Shown in pieces: positions 57,366 to 64,000 of a stretch of 64,000 bases of DNA. The stretch comes from an uncultured Oligoflexales bacterium (GTDB lineage Bacteria > Bdellovibrionota_B > Oligoflexia > Oligoflexales > JAPPIL01), in assembly GCA_958296095.1 (NCBI GenBank), contig OY282434.1, positions 1,642,001-1,706,000 on the forward strand, written 5' to 3'. A program made the position numbers and the translations under genes. Each line of letters opens with the position of its first letter. Within the stretch, counting starts at the first letter, position 1. Below the pieces are notes generated by a model. It ran no database searches. It was not told where the DNA came from and saw only the letters and a program-made list of their open reading frames with translations.

Positions 57366-57700
57366 CGCTACGCTACGCGACTTTTTGTCCCGCTCGCTTT
57401 CTAGCTCGCTGCATGTTCTCAGATCTCTCGGCTGTTGCGTTCAGGCTTGCCTACCGAGAGCTCCATGAAGGGCGCGGTGAGGCCGTTCGCTGCGCTGCGG
57501 CTTTTTTGTGACGCTCGCTTCCTAGCTCGCTCCTTGCACTCAGACCTCCTGCTATTGCGTTCAGATTATGCTTTTAGATAAAAGCATGTGCCACACCTAT
57601 CTCAAGGGCGAGTTTCTCGGTATGGCTGCGCCGTGCCAAGACAACGGAGACTTGTGCTACTTGCCTCTTGCCCCCCAGCCTCCCTGCATGTGCTCACAAC
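57366..57700. repeat. Interspersed repeat array R10
   Basis: Minus-orientation modules: GAGC-rich segments, a core unit from about 57451 (CCTACCGAGAG) with its right arm TTTCTCGGTATGG ending near 57623, and a linker end. The array stops at the left inverted repeat of the adjacent IS. The stretch 57220-57365 before it is the upstream region of the lipoprotein gene. Confidence 0.82.
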
Positions 57701-57786
57701 CTATTTCCCGACCTTAGCGCGTAGGGCTACATTTTTATATCGAGCAGGGCTAGCTTTTTCCTAGCCATAGTGCTAGGTTGCCCGCC

Positions 57787-58392
57787 ATGCACATCAAGGC
57801 TGTCAAAAGAGGCGAGTCACAGACGTTGTACATCGTTCAATCGGTTCGGGTTGCTCCGAAGGACGGCGGCAAGGTGAAGGTGCCGCGCCACAAATACCTC
57901 AAGGCGATCGGCACAGCCAGGGGGGCAAAAGCGCTTGCTTCGCTCAGGCGACGTGCTAAAAAGGAACTCGCTTCTCTGCAGAAGGAATCAGCTCCAGTGG
58001 CGAAAAAAAGTCCCACCCCCAAGGGTCTCAAGGCGGTAGAACTCGAAGCCACGGAGGATGTCATCACGGGTATCTATGATATTTACGGCAAGGTTTACGA
58101 CGACTTGGGTTTGGACAAAATTATTCATGGCAGTAGCAATGACGATAAATTTAACAAGATCATCAAGGCACTGGTGCTCAGCCGCATAGCCCACCCAGAC
58201 TGTAGCAAGGTGGAGATTGCGAAAAAACTTGCCGACGACTATAACATCGATTTTCCGCTGCACAAGTATTATCAAGCGATGGACAAGCTAGTAGAGGTCA
58301 AGGACGAAGTCATGCGTCTTGTCTTTGCCGAGAGCAAGCGTTGGCACAATGCTGAAATTAAGAACCTGTTGATCGATGTGACTACCACATAA
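57787..58392 (+). pseudogene. IS1634-like transposase, N-terminal fragment
   Basis: About 200 residues match the N-terminal part of IS1634/IS4-type transposases: SQTLYIVQSVRV, VPRHKYLKAIGTA, KIIKALVLSRIAHPDCSKVEIAKKL, then EIKNLLIDVTTT. The frame stops exactly at the first catalytic Asp region (normally DVTTxYFES), where sequence of another origin begins. The protein has lost its catalytic core and cannot transpose. Confidence 0.8.
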
Positions 58393-59500
58393 GCTCACGT
58401 AGTTGCCTGTAGGCAATAATCAAAAAATTTCCTGAGCCACAAGCAGGATCAAAGATGCAGATCTTGGCCACACGCTGCTGTAGCTTTTCCAGTTTTGTCT
58501 GGCTGTTGCCAGCATTGTCCAGTTGTGCACGCAGATCGTTGAGAAATAATGGCTTGATCACCTTCATAATGTTTTCCGGAGAAGTATAGTGCATACCAAG
58601 ATTGTCACGTTCTTGGGGGTCGATCACCGCCTGCATCATCGAGCCGAAAATATCCGGGCTTATGTCTCGCCAGTTGAGTTTGCCGCAGGCGAGCACTTCC
58701 TGTCGCGATCGCCGGGAAAATTCAGGCACTGGCAGGTGCTTATCAAACAAGCCGCCATTGGTATAAGGAAATTTTTGTAGATAGACGGAGTACTCGGTAT
58801 TTTTTTCATCGTTGAGCCGTTGAAATAAACGCGAAATATAGGAGCTGAGATCACTACCGTCGGCTTGTGTATAGGAAGCAAGCGCGCTGGTGAACGAATT
58901 TTTTGCAAAGATGTCCGTGTCCTCGGCAAAAAAACAAAATAATAGGCGAGCAAAGAAAACATTTAGGGCATGCTCAGCAAACTCAGGGTTGTCGTGTGTG
59001 ATCAGACCATGTAACTCAGCGACATTTTCTGCCGCCTTGGTGCTGATCACATCTTCTTTCTCAACCTGCGCTTGCTCCATACCTGCTAACGGTAGGAAAA
59101 AAGTAAATTTATCCGGCAATTGCTGAAACTTACAGCTGAGCGTATCGTCGCGAGCAGTGTCGATGGCTAAAAAATTTTCCCAGTCGGTAACGATGATAAA
59201 ACGCGGTTTATTTTTCCCAAGGTGCTTGTCATGTTTCAGCTCGTCGATCGTTAAGTAACAGTCTTTACCTACTGCTATTTTGAAGAATATTTTTCGTTTC
59301 AACAAAATCTCATTCGCATTCTTGGCGCGATTGTAGTCACCTTGTTTTAAGCGGGCAACTGTCGTCTCCGGCTCCCCAAAGGCGCGCAGAAAAGCAAAGA
59401 CAAACTCTGGATCTCTTCGGAGAGCTAATAACTCCCTGATACTACTCTCTATTTGTTTAATATTTTTATGCATTACAAAACAAGTCTTACTAATTGTCAT
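58382..59500 (-). pseudogene. Type II (MmeI-like) DNA methyltransferase, N-terminal part only
   Basis: About 370 residues. RLLFCFFAEDTDIF and the long helical domain are typical of MmeI-like restriction-modification enzymes, and methylase motif I is present as IFDPACGSGNFLI near the C-terminus. The frame stops about ten residues later at the junction with the transposase fragment, so motif IV (NPPY) and the target recognition domain are missing. An intact relative would be about 900 residues or more. The gene is therefore inactive as a methylase. The N-terminal part could be expressed but is likely useless. Confidence 0.75.
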
Positions 59501-59553
59501 CTTTCTTTTCGCTTTATTAGGGCTAATTATTAGAAATTTTTATTTGTGGAGGG

Positions 59554-59565
59554 GGAATATATTCC
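59554..59565. promoter_or_regulatory. Candidate operator palindrome upstream of the toxin-antitoxin pair
   Basis: The 12-bp perfect palindrome GGAATATATTCC is followed directly by TTGACT, a possible -35 element. It lies in the divergent region between the methyltransferase stump and the Xre-ImmA/IrrE gene, where antitoxin autoregulation would be expected. Confidence 0.35.
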
Positions 59566-59729
59566 TTGACTGCTTCACGCGCGGGGTTGGTATCGACAGA
59601 TTCTCCAGATATTGCCATTGAGATGAGCACCAGCGTTCCCGATGATTCAGGAAAAATTTTAATAATTTCAGGGAGAGACAGCTTGCCTCGCGATGTTAGC
59701 GCTGTTACGATGAAGGGGGAGTGTTCGCA

Positions 59730-60929
59730 GTGCGGTGTGCGTATATTAATCCTGATATTTTGCGTTGGGCAAGGGAGACGGCTGGCTATCGGCTCGACGA
59801 GATGGCACGGCAGGCCACCTTCAAGCGAGTTGAGGAATGGGAGCAGGGGCTTGCTTATCCGACCTATAAACAGTTGGAAGGCTTGGCCTCACGCTACAAA
59901 CGCCCGCTGGCAGTGTTTTTCTTTCCCGAAGTTCCTGCTGAGGAGACTATAGAATCATCGTTCAGGTCTTTGCCCGCTAGTCAGGTGCAATCGTTACCAG
60001 TAGCCATTAAGCTGATGTTACGCAAAGGTAGAGTCTTTCAGCTTAACTTAAACGAATTGACAGATGGTATGAGCCATGCTCAAGAGTTGATCGCCGCTGC
60101 TCGCAGATTTAGTGGTGAGGGAAAGCGGCAAAAGATCTCCACGAGCAAAACGAGTGGCAACCACAATGTGAGGAAGTGGGCAACCGCAACCAGAAGATTA
60201 TTGGGTATTGACCTTGACCAACAGAAAAAATGGCGCACCGCGGACGAGGCTTTACAAAACTGGCGTGACATCCTTACTGCCAAGGGAATTTTTGTCTTCA
60301 AAGATGCCTTCACTTGTGATGATTATTCCGGATTTTGTCTCTATGACGATAATTTTCCTATTGTCTTTGTTAACAACTCATTGACAACGACGAGGCAGAT
60401 ATTCACGATATTTCACGAGTTAGCGCATCTTGTATTTAGGCACAACCACATAGATGCTACTACTAGCGATACTGGTATTTCCTACTTGGAAAACGTTTCC
60501 GCAAACTACCGCGATATTGAGTTGCTGTGTAACGAGTTTGCCGCAGAATTTTTGTTGCCTACCTCAGACTTTGCTAAAGAAGCTAAATGTTACGGCACTA
60601 GCACCGCTGGTGTTGCCAAGCTTGCCGAACACTATTGCGTTAGTCGTGAGGTTGTGTTGCGCAAAATGCTCAAAGACGAGCTTATCAGTCGTGCAACCTA
60701 CAACACACAGCTCTCAACTCTGAATACGTCTTATAGACGAATAACAAAAAAAGACAGTGGCGGTTCTTTTTATCGCACTAAGCTTGCTTATCTGGGGCGC
60801 GCCTATGTGCAACTAGTGTTGACAAAACACGACCAACAACAAATTTCTCTCGATGAAGCATCTGACTATCTCGGCATCAAGCCCAGCCAATTCGACAAAC
60901 TAGAAGCTAACTTCTACGAAGGCCAGTGA
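59730..60929 (+). CDS. Xre-type regulator with ImmA/IrrE metallopeptidase domain (antitoxin-like)
   Basis: The GTG at 59730 has AGGGGGAG 9 bases upstream; an in-frame GTG at 59721 overlaps that site. About 399 residues: an N-terminal helix-turn-helix (ILRWARETAGYRLDEMARQ...EWEQGLAYPTYKQLEGLASRY), a linker, and an ImmA/IrrE (COG2856) domain with HELAH at 229-233 and a downstream Glu in CNEFAAEFLLP. The C-terminal 70 residues are unclassified. Such proteins are commonly paired with DUF4411 PIN-type toxins, and that is the next gene, 1 bp away. It is the likely antitoxin and autoregulator. Confidence 0.88.
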   Translation: MRCAYINPDILRWARETAGYRLDEMARQATFKRVEEWEQGLAYPTYKQLEGLASRYKRPLAVFFFPEVPAEETIESSFRSLPASQVQSLPVAIKLMLRKGRVFQLNLNELTDGMSHAQELIAAARRFSGEGKRQKISTSKTSGNHNVRKWATATRRLLGIDLDQQKKWRTADEALQNWRDILTAKGIFVFKDAFTCDDYSGFCLYDDNFPIVFVNNSLTTTRQIFTIFHELAHLVFRHNHIDATTSDTGISYLENVSANYRDIELLCNEFAAEFLLPTSDFAKEAKCYGTSTAGVAKLAEHYCVSREVVLRKMLKDELISRATYNTQLSTLNTSYRRITKKDSGGSFYRTKLAYLGRAYVQLVLTKHDQQQISLDEASDYLGIKPSQFDKLEANFYEGQ

Positions 60930-60930
60930 C

Positions 60931-61419
60931 GTGATCTATATTTTTGATTCATCTAGTCTTATCTGGGCGTTTCGCTATTATGAGGAAGATATTTTCCCAT
61001 CTTTTTGGAAAAAATTCCAGGCAATCGTTAGGGACAAAAGACTAACATCCGTGCGAGAGGTTTATAAAGAAGTGTCCTCTTACGGAAACAGCTTAAGCAG
61101 GTGGGCTGATGAAAATAAAGATAATCTTTTCACATATCCTACGGATGATGAACAACACATCTTGCAAAAAATTCTTCGTGAGCCTTGCAATCGAAAACTG
61201 GTTGACCGCAAGAAGCTAGCAGGAGGCGGATATGTTGCCGATCCTTTTGTGATTGCTAAAGCGAAAAACATCTCAGGATGTGTTGTTACGGAAGATGGGT
61301 TTAACAACAAAGGTCAATTGAAGGAGAATGTTGTAAGCATAGCGTCAGTGTGCAAAATACTTGAGGTTACTTGCATTAATATTAACAATTTTATGCGTAA
61401 AGAAAAGTGGAAGTTTTAG
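60931..61419 (+). CDS. DUF4411 family protein, PIN-like toxin
   Basis: A 162-residue protein with PIN-domain layout: the first acidic residue in YIFDSSSLIWAF, a Glu in LTSVREVYKEV, Asp in VADPFVIAKAK, and CVVTEDGF. PIN proteins of this type are metal-dependent ribonucleases and act as toxins. The GTG start comes one base after the antitoxin stop, so expression is coupled. All expected acidic residues are present, so it is probably active. Confidence 0.85.
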   Translation: MIYIFDSSSLIWAFRYYEEDIFPSFWKKFQAIVRDKRLTSVREVYKEVSSYGNSLSRWADENKDNLFTYPTDDEQHILQKILREPCNRKLVDRKKLAGGGYVADPFVIAKAKNISGCVVTEDGFNNKGQLKENVVSIASVCKILEVTCININNFMRKEKWKF

Positions 61420-61420
61420 T

Positions 61421-61510
61421 CACCTTAATGCGCCCATCGACATCGTTGCTGAACTCAAACATAAACACCCTAAACTCGCCAATACCTTGGCTGTTTTTTG
61501 GCAGCGTTAG
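61421..61510 (+). pseudogene. Short gene tail inside the IS, possibly transposase C-terminus
   Basis: A 29-residue frame (PIDIVAELKHKHPKLANTLA, ending VFWQR then TAG) runs from the end of the toxin gene to about 20 bp before the right inverted repeat. Its position fits the end of the IS transposase, but the sequence is too short to prove this. Confidence 0.4.
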
Positions 61511-61717
61511 AGACACGCATAGCGAATTGCATGACGGACCTAGTGTGGCTAGGAAAATGCTAGCCCTGCTCGATGCAGGAATATAACCCTACGCTCTGAA
61601 GGTCGGGCTGTATCTACAACACCTAGAAAAATTTCCACCCGGCGGGCGCATTGTTTATTGACACCTAGCATCAACATCATCTACACCAGGCGGTCTCAAC
61701 CTGTCGGAGTACACCAC

Positions 61718-63307
61718 ATGCAACGGTTTTTTCTGCGGTTAGCGACAACGCTTATAGCTGTATCCGCATCTGTATCTATATCTAGCCCCACTGTCCCTAA
61801 CCAACTTCTCAACACGCTGACTTATGGCAAACTCAGCCACTTTTGGGCACAGGAAGCTTGTGCTATTCCGGAAGCTCATGCTTACCTCGGACAGTTGCAA
61901 CGGGACGGTTTTTCTCTCGCCTCACCAACAGTTGCCATTATAGATTCTGGATTTCATCCGCAAAGCATCTTATCCGCCGATGTCGGGATTAGCGATAGCT
62001 TGCGTGCCGATCTCGCTAAGGGAGACAATGCTGATCATATTAGAGTTATTCTCGCACAAGATTTACCACCTCAACTTAGAGATATTGTTCTCCCTCTCTA
62101 TGCCCAGCGCGTTACGCTCAGAGAAAATGTTCGACATGGCACTGCTGTTTTCAATCTCTTGGCAGGTACATATGGTGCGAGCACAACAGCAAAAGTAAAA
62201 TTTTTAGCCCCCTTTCCTCATCGTGTGTCTTTCGCAGGCAATGTTGCCTGGCATTCAGCTATGCAACACTTGCCTGAGCCATTTCCACAGGTCATCAACC
62301 ACTCGCAGGCTTTCTATAAATACGATAAGCACAGATCTCTGGCTATCGGACAAGCTATACGTCCACTCGTCCGCAAAACCCTGTTTGTCACTAGTGCTGG
62401 TAACTATAGCCAGGAGCCTATCGAGGCGGCTAAACGTGAACTCGCACAAGAGATTATCATCGTCGGTAGCACCGATCCAACCGGACATGTTAGCTCCTTC
62501 TCACAACGTGGCGATGCCGAAACGATTAGGGCTTTCAGCGACTCTCATATTCAAACCATCGATGCCTATACGGGGGATTTTACGGACTTCGGTGGAACTA
62601 GCGGCTCGGCCCCCTTGGTCAGCGGAGCACTTGCCGATACCTTAGCCATTCTGCCCAACCTCAACCGCGATAGCGCGGTGCTCCTGTTACAAAACACTGC
62701 CATAGCTAGTTCTTACGGCGATAAAGTAGGAACATTGAACAGTTACAAATTATTGCGAGTAGCAAAACGCGTGCATGATAGGGGTCAGTTCAGCTCCGAA
62801 GAACCTGAAATATTGCACACCAGCGAACTCTACGATTTTCGCGCCGAAGCTAGGCAGTTAGCTAACGATGCACAAACAGCAACGCCAAGTGAGGCGCTGG
62901 CAAAACTTCGGCTAGCTTTTTTTCTCGATCAGAAAAACACCGATATTCGTAAGTATTTGGCAACAAGCTATCGGCAAGCTGGTTACGAAGCACAGGCTTT
63001 CTTTTACGACACCCCTGCCCAAGAGGCACGTGATTTATTTATCCTTGAAAAACAAGATAAGCAGGCTCGAGCTCTAACAGATTTTTGGCGGGGCCTAGCT
63101 AGAGGTGATCTAGAGACAGCAGAAGAGCTACTTCCGTTCTTCGCTAAGAAGATGTTGACTAGTAACTCGCTAATGGACATTTTGCTGACTGTCGATCGGA
63201 CGACCCAAGCTAAGATCATCGATTTTATGCGTGACCACAGGCTAGCCGAGATAACGATATACGAGGACGGCGATATAGATATAACAATGGATACGACGAC
63301 ACGTTAA
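61718..63307 (+). CDS. Exported subtilisin-like serine protease (S8) with helical tail
   Basis: The start at 61718 has GGAG upstream and gives a signal peptide (MQRFFLRLATTLIAVSASVS); the frame is open further 5'. The S8 residues are present in order: Asp76 (VAIIDSGFH), His140 (NVRHGTAVF), Asn229 (TSAGNYS) and Ser295 (GGTSGSAPLVSGALA). The C-terminal 190 residues have TPR-like helical repeats (EALAKLRLAFFLDQKN, IRKYLATSYRQAGYEAQAF), ending in an acidic tail. No prodomain is obvious. It is AT-richer than the core genes and sits between the IS and a fossil copy of the toxin-antitoxin locus. Confidence 0.85.
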   Translation: MQRFFLRLATTLIAVSASVSISSPTVPNQLLNTLTYGKLSHFWAQEACAIPEAHAYLGQLQRDGFSLASPTVAIIDSGFHPQSILSADVGISDSLRADLAKGDNADHIRVILAQDLPPQLRDIVLPLYAQRVTLRENVRHGTAVFNLLAGTYGASTTAKVKFLAPFPHRVSFAGNVAWHSAMQHLPEPFPQVINHSQAFYKYDKHRSLAIGQAIRPLVRKTLFVTSAGNYSQEPIEAAKRELAQEIIIVGSTDPTGHVSSFSQRGDAETIRAFSDSHIQTIDAYTGDFTDFGGTSGSAPLVSGALADTLAILPNLNRDSAVLLLQNTAIASSYGDKVGTLNSYKLLRVAKRVHDRGQFSSEEPEILHTSELYDFRAEARQLANDAQTATPSEALAKLRLAFFLDQKNTDIRKYLATSYRQAGYEAQAFFYDTPAQEARDLFILEKQDKQARALTDFWRGLARGDLETAEELLPFFAKKMLTSNSLMDILLTVDRTTQAKIIDFMRDHRLAEITIYEDGDIDITMDTTTR

Positions 63308-63391
63308 TCTAGACGGATAGGTTTGTTGTTATTTTATTTTTCGCAATAGAGCACTGGCCAACAGCACGCAATTTTAGCTCGAGGTGTAGTG

Positions 63392-63456
63392 TGGCGGTTC
63401 TTTGAGGGCCAGTGGCGTGATCTATATTAAAGACTAACATCTGTGCGAGAGGTTTG
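63392..63456 (+). pseudogene. Fossil pieces of a second toxin-antitoxin locus
   Basis: Three short segments match the intact locus in order with the middles deleted: GTGGCGGTTCTTT (as at 60757), GGCCAGTG-CGTGATCTATATT (as at 60921, the antitoxin stop and toxin start) and AAAGACTAACATC-GTGCGAGAGGTTT (as at about 61037). One base differs in each of the two longer pieces. The last piece runs straight into repeat-array sequence. Confidence 0.6.
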
Positions 63457-63545
63457 GGGGCAATCCCGAACGCAATAGCGAGAGGTGTGAGGGCAAGGAG
63501 CGAGATCTGAGGGCAAGCCTGAACGCAATCGCGAGAGGTCACTAC
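63440..63545. repeat. Short repeat array R11
   Basis: Only the linker modules occur here: GAACGCAATAGCGAGAGG, TGAGGGCAAG and CTGAACGCAATCGCGAGAGG. The array fuses to the toxin-antitoxin fossil at GCGAGAGG, a sequence shared by both. Confidence 0.75.
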
Positions 63546-63551
63546 ACGCGA

Positions 63552-63827
63552 TCAGTTAACGTGTATTTTGCGTTTGATTTCAGCCAATTGTTTTTTGGAG
63601 ATATTGGCAACTGCACAGATGCCATCTTCGCTCAACTCACCAGATTCTAGGAGACGTATCGCGACCTGCTCGATACCCTGCTCGATACCCTGCTCGATAC
63701 CCTGCTCGACACCCTCTGCGCGGCCCCGCTCGACACCCTCTGCGCGGCCCCGCTCGATACCCTCTGCGCGGCCTCGCTGAAAGCCCTGATAATCAGCTTC
63801 CTCGAAGCCGAATCTGATTTCTTCCAT
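63552..63827 (-). pseudogene. C-terminal part of an Rpn/PD-(D/E)XK transposase-type protein
   Basis: A 91-residue frame with the heptad-like tail RGRAEGIERGRAEGVERGR and EQGIEQGIEQ, then RLLESGELSEDGICAVANISKKQLAEI. This is the usual ending of Rpn-family recombination-promoting nucleases. The frame is the same as that of the coding sequence further upstream (63837-64000), but a TAG at 63839-63837 separates them. The tail may be translated on its own from ATG 63827. The DNA repeats (GCTCGATACCCT units) could vary in number. Confidence 0.6.
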
Positions 63828-63836
63828 AATCTTTAC

Positions 63837-64000
63837 CTACACGTTAGGGAAACTATCTGCCTCGATAGCGGCTAAACCCTGCCTATCATATTTCTTATCG
63901 GCACGGCAAATATAGGACATGAGCATTGACGATAAGGTCTTTCTATCTCCAGCTGTTAGCAGATACAGAGCACCGAATAGCATCGTCATGACCTGGTGGG
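63837..64000 (-). pseudogene. Upstream part of the same Rpn-like gene, cut by window edge
   Basis: The minus-strand frame is open from the window edge to TAG at 63839-63837, encoding MLFGALYLLTAGDRKTLSSM and SYICRADKKYDRQGLAAIEA. It is in frame with the tail that follows, so a single nonsense change would explain the split. The N-terminal nuclease core lies outside the window. Confidence 0.5.

Larger units (their letters stand above)
57707..61607. mobile_element. Remnant IS (IS1634/IS4-like) with about 75-85 bp inverted ends and foreign interior
   Basis: The left end (57707-57790) and the right end (61607 back to about 61530) are imperfect inverted copies: both begin CCCGACCTT, share GCGTAGGG, ATCGAGCAGGGCTAGC, TTTTCCTAGCCA and CTAGGT, and end in YCATGCA. 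The ends also hold a GGCTAG/CTAGCC hairpin. Inside are the N-terminal third of an IS1634-type transposase, a methyltransferase stump on the other strand, a toxin-antitoxin pair and a short possible transposase tail. The intact IS would be about 2 kb; here the interior is 3.8 kb because the transposase core has been replaced. Confidence 0.72.

Noticed and set aside
59566-59720. A possible small gene before the antitoxin
   Set aside because: The frame runs into the antitoxin gene in another frame, has no ribosome binding site and shows no domain.

Overview
The window looks like a bacterial chromosome segment, most likely from a gammaproteobacterium. The basis is the gene set: a PilF/PilW lipoprotein gene divergent from a RodZ-like gene, panC, guaB-guaA, uvrB-uvrC, mfd, RNase G, class I ketol-acid reductoisomerase, a heptose-bisphosphatase, several lipoproteins and a type IV pilin. 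I cannot name the genus. No rRNA, tRNA or CRISPR array was recognised.

Layout. 0-3.3 kb: end of a large DUF1998 helicase, then a pilin operon on the other strand. 3.4-5.9 kb: repeats around two PD-(D/E)XK-like genes and a gene stump. 5.9-17.3 kb: panC, RodZ-like, PilF-like, CtpA protease, a His-rich SGNH lipoprotein, a sodium:solute symporter, an SDR epimerase, a secreted tandem-repeat protein, and a SulP / anti-sigma-type ATPase / MqnD-like cluster. 17.4-20.9 kb: duplicated repeats flanking a glucosaminidase and a small exported protein. 20.9-31.4 kb: hsp20-ilvC, a LysR regulator with a TAT-exported intradiol dioxygenase, guaBA, and an exported trypsin-like protease. 31.7-41.1 kb: mfd, an exported Aat-like protein, a hydrolase, a TlpA-like thioredoxin, RNase G. 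41.2-51 kb: hypotheticals, a spondin-domain protein, a gene with a G11 tract, and an ahcY-hppA-orf84-gmhB operon. 51.8-55.7 kb: uvrB-uvrC. 56-64 kb: AT-richer accessory DNA with a broken IS carrying an ImmA/IrrE-DUF4411 toxin-antitoxin pair and a methyltransferase stump, a subtilase, and an Rpn-like tail.

The most unusual feature is a dense modular interspersed repeat family. By my boundaries it fills about 7-8 kb in eleven arrays, nearly always between genes and sometimes cutting into them. Its core is a 137-138 bp unit with inverted ends whose two arms change together between subfamilies.

Most housekeeping genes are intact and form compact operons with overlapping ends. Many of the remaining proteins carry signal peptides or lipoboxes, so much of the accessory content concerns the cell envelope. 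Coordinates and starts come from reading the sequence; family assignments come from recognised motifs and were not checked by any search.
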